From Streptantibioticus silvisoli (GTDB taxonomy: Bacteria > Actinomycetota > Actinomycetes > Streptomycetales > Streptomycetaceae): 64,000 nucleotides of DNA. The notes under the pieces were generated by a model. It saw only the letters and a list, made by a program, of their open reading frames with translations, searched no databases and had not been told where the DNA came from. The DNA lies in the NCBI RefSeq assembly GCF_027947535.2, contig NZ_JAAGKO020000002.1, positions 229,378 to 293,377 of the forward strand. The letters are read 5' to 3'. Below are positions 7,940-15,682 of this stretch, piece by piece. Each line of letters starts with the position of its first letter. Within the stretch, counting starts at the first letter, position 1. The position numbers and the translations under genes are program-made.

Positions 7940-8404
7940 TCACAGGCCGGCGGCCGCCTGGACGGCGTCCGCCGGGAAGGCGGTGGCGGGGAAGGAGGCG
8001 ATCAGCTGGTCCAGCTCGTCACGCCAGTAGCGGTGGATGTTGAGCCGGGTCGCCTTGGCCTCGCCCGGGAACTGCACGTACATCGAGCTCCACAGCGTGG
8101 CCCGCTTGATCCGGCCGACCGGCATCGCGTGGCGCGGGAAGACGGCGACGATCTCGCCGGGGCGGTTGGTCCAGCGGCTGGCGCTGTTGACCACCACGGA
8201 GGTGTTGGTGAGGGTCAGGAAGTAGAACCGCCGGGTGAGGGCGACGATCAGGCCCACGAACGGGATGCGGTCGAAAAGCGTGTTGAGCCAGGGGCTCGGA
8301 CCGGTCTCCGCGTGGACGCAGGCTATGAAGGTCTCGCCGGCCGGGGCCGCCTGGGAGAGCTTCTCGATGACCTGGGCCTTCTGGGTCGCCCGGAGAATCG
8401 CCAT
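7940..8404 (-). CDS. Conserved hypothetical protein, PH-like beta fold
   Basis: A 154-residue protein without signal peptide. It begins with a helical RATQKAQVIEKLSQ stretch, then alternating strands: ETFIACVHAE, a hydrophobic IPFVGLIVALTRRFYFLTLTN with a TN-S-VVV turn, and EIVAVFPRHAMPVGRI. This strand pattern resembles bacterial PH/YcxB-like domains that report or buffer at membranes, but no catalytic motif is visible. It starts at 8404 with GGACGG as a weak ribosome-binding site. Neighbours are unrelated (dimethylarginine hydrolase downstream, heme oxygenase upstream on the same strand, 348 bases away). I do not recognise a named family. Confidence 0.65.
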   Translation of the reverse strand: MAILRATQKAQVIEKLSQAAPAGETFIACVHAETGPSPWLNTLFDRIPFVGLIVALTRRFYFLTLTNTSVVVNSASRWTNRPGEIVAVFPRHAMPVGRIKRATLWSSMYVQFPGEAKATRLNIHRYWRDELDQLIASFPATAFPADAVQAAAGL

Positions 8405-8752
8405 GAACTACCGTCCTGTGCAAGTGCTGTTGATCCGCCGAAGGGTGACGGGGAATCGCAGACAGTAGCAGTATGGGCAGACAATTCCGGCCGGGCGGCC
8501 CGTCACGGACCTCCCGGTGGTAATGCGGCGGCCCCGGGCAGCGTGACGTCGCACGATGCCGCGCGCTGCCGCGAGATGCCGCCGGGCCGTGATCCGGGTC
8601 CTCGCGCCGGAGCGTCCTTCGGGGCGTCAGGGCGTCGCCGCGGTGCGCCGGGAGGGGCGGTCCGGTCCCGCGCCGGAGGGGTCGTCGGGGCGTCAGGTCG
8701 CCGCCGGAACGCACCGGCCGGCCCGCCTCCCGCCCCTGCCCCGGAAGCGCCG
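8405..8752. other. Intergenic region with degenerate GC-rich repeats
   Basis: No gene seen. Between about 8590 and 8720 the string GGGGCGTCAGG and flanking CGCCGGAG recur twice at roughly 80-base spacing, an imperfect duplication. The part nearest 8405 should hold the promoter of the PH-like gene. Confidence 0.4.
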
Positions 8753-9421
8753 TCAGCCGGCCTGCGCGTGGTGCGGGAAGAGCCCGCCGAGGTCGGCGAA
8801 GACCGCTGTGTTCAAGGTGAACGCCGTGCGGCACTCCTCGACCACCCGCTCGCGCTCCGCCTCGTCCGCCGCGAACGCGTCCAGCGCCTCGCGGTACTCC
8901 CGCTTGAACGCGGCCGGGCTGCCGAGTTCCTCGAAGACGTAGAACCGCACGCCGTCGCCCTTGTGCTCCAGGCCCCAGGTCCGCTCGGCGATGCCGCGCA
9001 CGACCTGGCCGCCGGACAGGTCGCCGAGGTAGCGGGTGTAGTGGTGCGCGACGTAGCCGGCCGGCCAGTCGCTGGCCACCTCGGTGACGCGGGCCGCGTA
9101 GGCCGCGGTGGCCGGCAGCGGCCGGGCGGTCCGCCGCCACCCCGGCCCCGACAGGTGGTCCAGATCACGTTCCAGCGCGGGCAGCCGGGTCAGTTCCGGG
9201 CGCAGGAACGGGCCGGCCACCGGATCGCCGGCCAGCTTGGCCGCGCCGGCCTCCAGCGCCGCGTAGACGAAGTACAACTGCTCGGTGTAGCGCGCGTACG
9301 CCGCGACCCCGAGCCGGCCGCCCAGCAGGTCCGCCATGAACGGCGACGCCTCGGCCCGCGCGTGCTGTTCCTGCGTCGCCGCGCGGATCAGGGTCGAGAA
9401 CGGGGTGGTGGTGGCGGTCAC
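8753..9421 (-). CDS. Heme oxygenase (biliverdin-producing, HmuO-like)
   Basis: A 222-residue all-helical enzyme that opens heme to biliverdin, CO and Fe(II) in heme-iron use or heme catabolism. The proximal heme ligand is His20 in ATQEQHARAE. The distal helix signature YLGDLSGGQ lies at 131-139, with Gly residues and an Asp in the position needed for oxygen activation. Length and motif spacing match HmuO of Corynebacterium. The start is GTG at 9421, preceded by GGAGG six bases away. No heme-uptake ABC genes flank it, so it appears to be a stand-alone gene. A strong inverted repeat lies about 60 bases upstream (9480-9500). Confidence 0.93.
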   Translation of the reverse strand: MTATTTPFSTLIRAATQEQHARAEASPFMADLLGGRLGVAAYARYTEQLYFVYAALEAGAAKLAGDPVAGPFLRPELTRLPALERDLDHLSGPGWRRTARPLPATAAYAARVTEVASDWPAGYVAHHYTRYLGDLSGGQVVRGIAERTWGLEHKGDGVRFYVFEELGSPAAFKREYREALDAFAADEAERERVVEECRTAFTLNTAVFADLGGLFPHHAQAG

Positions 9422-9479
9422 GAGGGGCCTCCGAGCGGATCGGGCCGGGGCCGGACGGCGCGCCGGTCACCCGGGACAC

Positions 9480-9500
9480 TTCCCGACGCGGTGTCGGGAA
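9480..9500. promoter_or_regulatory. Perfect inverted repeat upstream of heme oxygenase
   Basis: Arms TTCCCGAC and GTCGGGAA separated by GCGGT, followed on the + strand by AAAACC. It lies 59 bases before the heme oxygenase start and 225 bases before the Prim-Pol gene. It does not resemble the DmdR/IdeR iron box. Candidate operator, or less likely a hairpin in a 5' leader. Confidence 0.45.
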
Positions 9501-9724
9501 AAACCGCTCGGCCGGAAAAACCACCCGTTCCGTACCCAACGCCCGCCACACCGGCCCCGACCGCCCCGGCCGGACCCGGCGGGCCGGCGGCCGTCCGGCG
9601 CCGCGCGCCCGCCTCGCCGCCGCACCCGACCACCCCGGCGCCGCGCGAGCGCTTCGGACGTAGCAGGATGGACCGTGGATTCCGGGCGGGACGAACCTGC
9701 CCGGACCACGTGGAAAGGGGCTCG

Positions 9725-10420
9725 ATGGAACGCGGTAACAAGGTGTCGCGATGGCTGCGCAGGCGCCCCGGCGCGGCGGGGGCCGACACCCCGGCCGGTT
9801 CGGCCGAGCGCGACCGGCTCCTGCTGGCCGCCGTGGCCGCCGCGTTCCGGGTGGCGCCAGCCGCCCGTCCCAGCGGCTACGGCTGCTCGTGCGACCGCGT
9901 CGGGTGCCCGACGCCCGGCATGCACCCGGTCTCCTTCGCCTGGCAGACCGAGGCCAGCGCCGACCCCGAACGCGTCACCCGCTGGCTGCGCGCCGACCCG
10001 CGGTCGAACTTCATCAGCGCCACCGGCACCGGCCACGACGTGCTCGACGTGCCCGCCGAGGCCGGCCGGCTCGCGCTGGCCCGGCTGGACGCCCGGGGGA
10101 CCGCCACCGGCCCGGTGGCCCGCTACGGCGAGGACCGCACGCTGTTCTTCACCGCCAGCCGCGGCACCCCGGACGACGAGGACGAGTGGTGGCCTTGCGA
10201 GCTGGACTGCCATCCGGAGACCCTGGAGGAGCACCCCGGCCTGCGCTGGCACTGCCGCGGCTCCTACGTGCTGCTGCCGCCGTCCCGCCTGCCGGACGGC
10301 ACCGCGGTCGACTGGCTGCGCCCGCCCCTCCTGCCGCTGCCCGACCCGCTGACGCTGCTCGACGTGCTCACCGACGCCTGCGCCCGCGTCGCCGTCCCGG
10401 AGGCGGACGGCGCGGTGTGA
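9725..10420 (+). CDS. Stand-alone bifunctional DNA primase/polymerase-like protein (Prim-Pol)
   Basis: A 231-residue protein starting at ATG 9725 with GAAAGGGG upstream. The N-terminal family signature is clear: GYGCSCDRVGCPTPGMHPV with a Cys/His cluster around residues 56-74, then WQTEASADPERVTRWLRADP, and a C-terminal LRWHCRGSYVLLPPS block. These are found in Prim-Pol proteins (PF09250), where the fold makes RNA/DNA primers. Here the catalytic Asp pair is not obvious, and only the short chromosomal Streptomyces form is present, with no helicase domain or plasmid genes nearby. A housekeeping or regulatory role rather than replication of a mobile element is more likely. Confidence 0.8.
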   Translation: MERGNKVSRWLRRRPGAAGADTPAGSAERDRLLLAAVAAAFRVAPAARPSGYGCSCDRVGCPTPGMHPVSFAWQTEASADPERVTRWLRADPRSNFISATGTGHDVLDVPAEAGRLALARLDARGTATGPVARYGEDRTLFFTASRGTPDDEDEWWPCELDCHPETLEEHPGLRWHCRGSYVLLPPSRLPDGTAVDWLRPPLLPLPDPLTLLDVLTDACARVAVPEADGAV

Positions 10421-10523
10421 TTGTCGCGCCGCCGGTTGCGGCCCATCGTTGCCCGTGCGCGGCGCTGTCCCGGAGGCGGAGGGCGGCGTGCCTCCCGCCC
10501 CGCCCCGCCCCGCGCCGTCGGCC

Positions 10524-11558
10524 TCAGGCGCCGCGGGCGTCGATCAGCTGGGAGATCTGGGCCAGGAACCGCACGGCGGCACCGCCCCTGGCGCCGGCCG
10601 GCGGGACTTCGGCGCCCTCCTCGGTGAAGGTGTACTCGGTGATCGACTTGTGCACCGGGCTGGTCAGCTGCGCCGTGACGTTCTGGTCGGTCACCTTCAA
10701 GGTGCCGCTCGCGATGGTCTGCTCGCGCTGCGTTTGGCTGCTGAAGAACACCAGCGCGCCGCCGTCCGTCAGGCGCACCGCCACCGCCGGGTAGCGCTTG
10801 GGGTCGCCGGTCTCGTCGGCGAACTGGGTGGCGACGCCCTGCTGGGGCCGCAACTGCGCCCGCCGTTCGGCCCGGGCCCCGGTGGTGGCCGGTCCGGGGG
10901 CGAAGGCGGCGGCCCCGGTGCCGCTGTGCAGGTAGGCGGCGTACCGGGCGCCCAGCTCGCCGGGCTGCACCGCCAGCGAGGTCCCGGCCGACGGCACCGG
11001 CTCCGCGTACCCCTGGCGGTCGGTGGCGAAGTCCGGGTCGGCCCCGGCGCCGGTCGCCACCAGGTACGACACGGTCCACGGCCGGGCGGCGGCGCTGTGG
11101 GTGAAGACCAGGATCCACCGCCCGTTGTCGCGGTTCTCCCCGGTGTCGGCCACGAACCACTTGGGCCAGCCGACCTGGCGGGGTATCAGCAGGCGGGTGT
11201 CCGTCAGCACCAGCGGCTTGTACTGCGGGTTCCCGTTCGGGTGCAACGTGTGCTGCCCGCGGATGTAGCTCTCGTCGACGGTGTACATCGGGCCGCTCTC
11301 CACCTGGGAGTTGAGCGACGGATCGAGCTTGATGTTGGCCCGGTTGCCGACCGAGACGAACCGGGCCAGCGCCTTGCGGGCGTCCGCCTTCGACACCGAC
11401 GGGATCAGCGCGGTGCGGCCGTGGACGGTCACGCAGCCGGTGGCCGCCGAGGACAGCAGCAGGACGGCGGCCAGCGCGGACAGCCGGCGGGAGTACCGCC
11501 GGGCTGCGGCCGGTCGGCGCGGGGACAGCGGCGGTCGCACGGCGCACGGCGCGGACAT
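10524..11558 (-). CDS. Secreted lipoprotein of unknown function
   Basis: A 344-residue protein starting at ATG 11558, with GAAGGAG 11 bases upstream. The N-terminus is a lipoprotein signal: an Arg-rich start, LSALAAVLLLSSAATGC, with the Cys near residue 47 as the lipid anchor. The mature part alternates strands and loops (YTVDESYIRGQHTLHPNG, RPWTVSYLVATGAG, ITEYTFTEEGAEVP) without catalytic motifs. It looks like an extracytoplasmic beta-rich protein of the type annotated as hypothetical in most Streptomyces. It is convergent with the Prim-Pol gene and lies downstream of map on the same strand, 260 bases away. Confidence 0.75.
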   Translation of the reverse strand: MSAPCAVRPPLSPRRPAAARRYSRRLSALAAVLLLSSAATGCVTVHGRTALIPSVSKADARKALARFVSVGNRANIKLDPSLNSQVESGPMYTVDESYIRGQHTLHPNGNPQYKPLVLTDTRLLIPRQVGWPKWFVADTGENRDNGRWILVFTHSAAARPWTVSYLVATGAGADPDFATDRQGYAEPVPSAGTSLAVQPGELGARYAAYLHSGTGAAAFAPGPATTGARAERRAQLRPQQGVATQFADETGDPKRYPAVAVRLTDGGALVFFSSQTQREQTIASGTLKVTDQNVTAQLTSPVHKSITEYTFTEEGAEVPPAGARGGAAVRFLAQISQLIDARGA

Positions 11559-11818
11559 CGGGACGTCGGCTCCTTCACGGGGGCGGACCCCCAGGGGGAC
11601 GGGGCGCCGGGCGGCGGGGCGGCACCGGGCGGGGAAACGCCGCCAGATTACCGGGCGTTGTCCGGCCCGCGTGCGCTCCCCGAGGTATCCGCGCCCCGCC
11701 GCGCACCGGTCACCGGCCCGGCGCGGGCGAACGTTCCCCGCGGCCCGTTGCGGAGGCACCCCCGCGGCCCGTTGCGGCGGCGCCCCGCGGTCCGTCAAGG
11801 CGGCGCCGACCCAATCCG

Positions 11819-12676
11819 TTACGGCAGCGTCAGCACCTCGGCGCCGGTGGCCGTCACGACCATGGTGTGCTCGAACTGGGCCGTGCGCCTGCGGTCCTTG
11901 GTGACCACCGTCCAGCCGTCCTCCCACACGTCGTAGTCGTAGCTGCCCAGCGTCAGCATCGGCTCGATGGTGAACGTCATGCCCGGCTGGATGACGGTGG
12001 TGGCGTGCGGGGAGTCGTAGTGCGGCACGACCAGCCCGGAGTGGAAGGAGGTGTTGATGCCGTGGCCGGTGAAGTCCCGCACCACGCCGTACCCGAAGCG
12101 CTTGGCGTAGGACTCGATGACCCGGCCGATGATGTTGATCTGCCGGCCCGGCTTGACCGCCTTGATCGCCCGGTCCAGCGACTCCCGGGTGCGTTCCACC
12201 AGCAGCCGCGACTCCTCGTCGACCTCGCCGCACAGGTAGGTGGCGTTGGTGTCGCCGTGCACGCCGTGGATGTACGCCGTCACGTCCAGGTTGACGATGT
12301 CGCCGTCGCGCAGTTCGGTGGAGTCGGGGATGCCGTGGCAGATGACCTCGTTGAGCGAGGTGCAGATCGACTTGGGGAAGCCGCGGTATCCCAGGTCGGA
12401 CGGGTAGGCCCGGTGGTCGCACATGTACTCGTGCGCGATCCGGTCCAGTTCGTCGGTGGTCACCCCGGGCCGGATCGCCGCGGCGGCCTCCTGCATGGCC
12501 CGCGCCGCGATCCGCGAGGCGATCCGCATCCGGTCCACCGTCTCGGCGTCCTGCACCTCGGGGCCGGTGTACGGGGTGGGGCCGGGCCGGCCCACGTACT
12601 CGGGGCGCGGGATGGCGGACGGCACCCTGCGGGGCGGGGACAGCGTGCCGGGGGTGAGGAGCGACTGGCCAGACAT
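11819..12676 (-). CDS. map: Type I methionine aminopeptidase
   Basis: A 285-residue enzyme that removes N-terminal Met from nascent proteins. The five metal ligands are readable: Asp in [13 protein letters not shown], Asp in VHGDTNATY, His in [11 protein letters not shown], Glu in [10 protein letters not shown] and Glu in AQFEHTMVV. An N-terminal extension of about 40 residues contains [15 protein letters not shown], typical of the longer actinobacterial Map with a ribosome-binding linker. The ATG at 12676 is preceded by TACACT (12684-12689, minus strand) and seven bases, so the transcript is probably leaderless. It is divergent from the 63-residue gene and npdG, a conserved arrangement in Streptomyces. 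Confidence 0.96.
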   Translation of the reverse strand: MSGQSLLTPGTLSPPRRVPSAIPRPEYVGRPGPTPYTGPEVQDAETVDRMRIASRIAARAMQEAAAAIRPGVTTDELDRIAHEYMCDHRAYPSDLGYRGFPKSICTSLNEVICHGIPDSTELRDGDIVNLDVTAYIHGVHGDTNATYLCGEVDEESRLLVERTRESLDRAIKAVKPGRQINIIGRVIESYAKRFGYGVVRDFTGHGINTSFHSGLVVPHYDSPHATTVIQPGMTFTIEPMLTLGSYDYDVWEDGWTVVTKDRRRTAQFEHTMVVTATGAEVLTLP

Positions 12677-12758
12677 GGCAGCGAGTGTATCGGCGCCATC
12701 CCGGGCACGATGGCGGGCAGGGGGCCGTGACGGCGGCCCACGGCTCCAGGAGGACGAC

Positions 12759-12950
12759 ATGGGACTGTTCAGCGGCAAGCCGACCGGCAAGGCCGGCGAG
12801 TGGTACTACTGCGTCAAGCACCACAAGGTCGAGGAGGGCCCCGAGTGCGCCGGCCGCGACCGGATGGGCCCGTACCCCAGCCGGGAGGCGGCCGCCAACG
12901 CGATGGCGACGGTCTCCGAGCGCAACGACGAGTGGGATGCCAAGGACTGA
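12759..12950 (+). CDS. Small conserved protein (63 residues)
   Basis: A soluble 63-residue protein with a textbook AGGAGG and start at 12759. The sequence is W/Y/H/C-rich in the middle ([18 protein letters not shown]) and ends in [20 protein letters not shown], which resembles the SPOR-like or short zinc-binding proteins of Streptomyces. The two Cys and two His (C-V-K-H-H and C-A) could bind a metal, but this is inference. It lies 47 bases before npdG on the same strand. Conservation of this small gene between map and npdG suggests a real product. Confidence 0.75.
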   Translation: MGLFSGKPTGKAGEWYYCVKHHKVEEGPECAGRDRMGPYPSREAAANAMATVSERNDEWDAKD

Positions 12951-12997
12951 CGGCGACCAGCGGGAACTGGCGGCTACCAGCGAGTAGGGTTCCGGTC

Positions 12998-13747
12998 ATG
13001 ACCAATGACGCGAACGCCCCCGCCCAGGACGCCGCGGCCTCCGCCGCCGACCCGAAGGGCCCCGCCAAGGCGCCGGCCAAGGACCCCTGGGACCTGCCGG
13101 ACGTCTCCGGCCTCGCCATCGGTGTACTCGGCGGCACCGGTGACCAGGGCCGCGGCCTCGCGCTGCGCTTCGCCCTGGCCGGCCACCGGGTCGTCATCGG
13201 CTCCCGCGACGCCACCCGCGCCGGGACCGCCGCCGCCGAACTCGGCCACGGTGTCGAGGGCCTGGACAACGCCGGCTGCGCCCGCGCCTGCGACGTGGTG
13301 ATCGTCGCCGTGCCCTGGGAGGGCCACGCCAAGACCCTGGAGGCGCTGCGCGAGGAACTGGCCGGCAAGCTGGTCGTCGACTGCGTCAACCCGCTCGGCT
13401 TCGACAAGCAGGGCGCCTACGCCCTCACCCCCGAGGAGGGCAGCGCCGCCGAGCAGGCCGCCGCCCTGCTGCCGGACTCCCGGGTAGCCGCCGCCTTCCA
13501 CCACCTGTCGGCCGTCCTGCTCCAGGACCCCGCCGTGGAGACCATCGACACCGACGTCATGGTCCTCGCCGACCGCCGCGCCGACGCCGAGACCGTCCAG
13601 GCACTGGCCGGCCGCATCCCCGGCATGCGCGGCGTCTTCGCCGGCCGGCTGCGCAACGCCCACCAGGTCGAGTCGCTGGTCGCCAACCTGATCTCCGTCA
13701 ACCGCCGCTACAAGGCGCACGCCGGGGTGCGGCTCACGGACGTGTGA
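12998..13747 (+). CDS. npdG: F420-dependent NADPH oxidoreductase
   Basis: A 249-residue reductase that moves hydride between NADPH and coenzyme F420. After a disordered Ala/Pro/Lys-rich leader of ~35 residues, the Rossmann loop IGVLGGTGDQGRGLALRFA appears near 41, followed by VVIGSRD (NADP-phosphate binding) and DVVIVAVPWEGHAKTL. The C-terminal AAFHHLSAVLLQDP and RNAHQVESLVANLISVNRRY match Fno/NpdG. TAGGGT at 12985-12990 precedes the ATG by seven bases, which suggests a leaderless mRNA in addition to readthrough from the small upstream gene. Presence of this gene implies F420 metabolism in the host. Confidence 0.93.
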   Translation: MTNDANAPAQDAAASAADPKGPAKAPAKDPWDLPDVSGLAIGVLGGTGDQGRGLALRFALAGHRVVIGSRDATRAGTAAAELGHGVEGLDNAGCARACDVVIVAVPWEGHAKTLEALREELAGKLVVDCVNPLGFDKQGAYALTPEEGSAAEQAAALLPDSRVAAAFHHLSAVLLQDPAVETIDTDVMVLADRRADAETVQALAGRIPGMRGVFAGRLRNAHQVESLVANLISVNRRYKAHAGVRLTDV

Positions 13748-13789
13748 GCCGGTGCGGCGCGGCGCGTGAGCGCGGGCCGGGTGCGGCTT

Positions 13790-13882
13790 GCCGACGGGTG
13801 CGTGGGCGCGGGGCCGGGATGTGATCCGGTGCGGGGCCGACGGGTGCGTGGGCGCGGGGCCGAGGTGTGAGCCGGTGCGGGC
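13790..13882. repeat. 46-bp tandem duplication after npdG
   Basis: Two copies of a unit beginning GCCGACGGGTGCGTGGGCG at 13790 and 13836, differing at a few positions. The surrounding 13748-13991 is a GC-rich, gene-free stretch with further partial copies of GGGCGCGGGGCCG. Confidence 0.7.
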
Positions 13883-14048
13883 CTGAGCGTGGGCCGGGTG
13901 CTGGTCCGGCGCAGGAGTCGGCGCGGGGCCGGAGTCCGGGCGGGCGCGGGGCCGGGGGAGGCCGGCGGTCGGGGCGGAGGGCGCGGCGGGCATGAGGGAC
14001 CATGGGGAAGAATGGCCGAGCAGCCCTACCGATCCTGGAGCGTCCCCC

Positions 14049-14243
14049 ATGGCCCCCGCCGCCCCCTTCGGCCCGACCGGTCGACTCGCCTGGTTCGCCG
14101 CCGTCGTCTGCGTGCTGGCGGTGGCCGCCGCCGTCGTGTCGTTCGCCCGCGGCAGCCTCATCGGCATCGTGTGGGTGCTGCTGGCGGGCCTGTCCAGCAA
14201 CATGGCCTGGTACTACCTGCGCAAGGCCCGCGCCTCCCGCTGA
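14049..14243 (+). CDS. Small membrane protein, two transmembrane helices
   Basis: A 64-residue protein from ATG 14049 (GGAG eight bases upstream). Two hydrophobic helices are clear: RLAWFAAVVCVLAVAAAVVS and IGIVWVLLAGLSSNMAWYYL, with a short basic C-terminus RKARASR that would stay in the cytoplasm. An in-frame ATG at 13992 with GGAGGG would add 19 residues (MRDHGEEWPSS) and cannot be excluded. The gene lies between npdG and the convergent site-2 protease. Function unknown. Confidence 0.65.
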   Translation: MAPAAPFGPTGRLAWFAAVVCVLAVAAAVVSFARGSLIGIVWVLLAGLSSNMAWYYLRKARASR

Positions 14244-14261
14244 CGGTCGCCTCGCGTCCGG

Positions 14262-14456
14262 CGGTGCTCCCGCTTGGCGGCGGGGGGCCGAACGGCGGTT
14301 CCTCGCGCCGACGAGCCCTCCCGCCGGACGGCGTCCGCCGCCGATGGTGCCTCGCGCCGACGGTGTCCGCCTCTGACGGGTCCACCGCCGGCGGTTCCTC
14401 CCGCCGGACGGTGTCCGCCTCCTGCGGTCCCTCGCCGGCGGTGTCCGCCGGGGCCG
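14262..14456. repeat. Degenerate GC-rich repeats between convergent genes
   Basis: CGGTGTCCGCC occurs at 14361, 14409 and 14439, with related CGGCGTCCGCC at 14330 and repeated GCGGTTCCTC. These could form hairpins and act as a weak terminator for both genes, but no U-tract is present. Confidence 0.5.
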
Positions 14457-15242
14457 TCACAGAGTCGGCGCGCCGTGCCAGAACTGGAACCAGGCGTAGC
14501 CGTTCGCCGCGTAGTAGTCCGGCACGTTGAGCGTGTTCATGATCCCGTATATGAGGTCCCAGAAGCCGGCGTTGACCGTCGGGATGTACAGGCAGCCGAA
14601 GACCGCGATCATGCCGAACGGCGCGAACGGCTCGACCTGGCGGCGCACGCCGTGCGACAGCCACGGCTCGATCACGCCGTAGCCGTCCAGGCCCGGGACC
14701 GGCAGGAAGTTGAGGATCGCCGCGCTGATCTGGAGCAGCACCAGGAACGCCAGCGCCGAGCGGAACGGGGTCGGCAGGCCGTCCGCGGGGCCGCCGAGCG
14801 CGAACGCCACCACCAGCAGCAGCGCGAACAGCACGTTGGTCAGCGGACCGGCCGCCGAGACCAGGCTGTGCTTCCACCGCCCCCGGATCCGGCCGCGCTC
14901 GATGAACACCGCGCCGCCCGGCAGGCCGATGCCGCCCAGGATCACGAAGACCACCGGCAGCACGATGCTCAGCGCCGCGTGCGTGTACTTCAGCGGGTTC
15001 AGCGTCAGGTAGCCCTTGGCGCCCACCGAGATGTCGCCGCCGTGCAGCGCGGTCCTGGCGTGCGCGTACTCGTGCAGGCACAGCGAGACGACCCAGCCCG
15101 ACACCACGAACAGGAAGACCCCGAAGCCGGTGTTGATCGAGTACCCGTCCCACACCGCCCAGCCCGACACGCCCATTATCAGGGCCAGGCCGATGAATAC
15201 GGGACTGATCCGGCGCTCATGGCTGGCCGCTGCGGTCGTCAT
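14457..15242 (-). CDS. Site-2 protease family membrane metalloprotease (M50)
   Basis: A 261-residue polytopic protein with about six transmembrane helices. The zinc site is CLHEYAHARTA (HExxH form HEYAH, near residue 57), and the third ligand lies in NFLPVPGLDGYG near residue 179, the usual N/D-P-x-x-DG motif. Between them SLVSAAGPLTNVLFALL is the conserved AGP-x-N helix. No PDZ domain is inserted, so this is the compact group-III type found in many actinomycetes. A TACCGT box six bases before the ATG suggests leaderless expression. Substrate unknown; anti-sigma factors are classic targets but none is nearby. Confidence 0.9.
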   Translation of the reverse strand: MTTAAASHERRISPVFIGLALIMGVSGWAVWDGYSINTGFGVFLFVVSGWVVSLCLHEYAHARTALHGGDISVGAKGYLTLNPLKYTHAALSIVLPVVFVILGGIGLPGGAVFIERGRIRGRWKHSLVSAAGPLTNVLFALLLVVAFALGGPADGLPTPFRSALAFLVLLQISAAILNFLPVPGLDGYGVIEPWLSHGVRRQVEPFAPFGMIAVFGCLYIPTVNAGFWDLIYGIMNTLNVPDYYAANGYAWFQFWHGAPTL

Positions 15243-15310
15243 GCGCGGACGGTAGCACCCGCCCCGCCCCGCGCCCGCCCGCGCCCGTCGGCGCCCCGGT
15301 GACCCCGGTC

Positions 15311-15450
15311 ACGGCGGCCTCCGGGGCCGGGCCGCGACGGCTTCCGGGGCCGGGGCGCGATGGCCTCCGGGTCCGGGGAGCGAGAGCCTCCGGGGCCGGG
15401 GCGCGAGGGCTTCCGGGGCGGGCCGTGACGGCCTCCGGGGCGGGCCCCGG
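15311..15450. repeat. Tandem array of a 23-24 bp GC-rich unit
   Basis: About six imperfect copies of a unit like GACGGCTTCCGGGGCCGGGG in the 440-base gap (15243-15682) between the divergent protease and SARP genes. There are no spacers, so it is not a CRISPR. The remaining part to 15682 is GC-rich and gene-free; the SARP promoter must lie at its end. Confidence 0.75.
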
Positions 15451-15682
15451 GGGATTTCCCTCGCCGCCCGTGACGGTCCCCGGCCCCGGCGGCGGTGGCT
15501 CCCGTTCCCCGGCCGCTACGGCTTCCTCGCCGGCCGGGAAGCCCTCCGGCCCCCGCCCCGGCGCCCGGCGGCCTTCGGCGGCACCCGGCGGAACGTCCCG
15601 CGGAACGCCCCGCGGACCGGCGCACCGCCCCCGGCCGGAGGCTTCGCCGCCGCTCGCACCGCGCGTCCACCAGAATGGGGGG

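Noticed and set aside
10470..10500. Terminator between Prim-Pol and the lipoprotein gene
   Set aside because: Only a 6-bp GGAGGC/GCCTCC stem; too weak to call.
15311..15450. Regular short repeats resembling a CRISPR array
   Set aside because: Units are contiguous and imperfect without unique spacers, and no cas genes are present.
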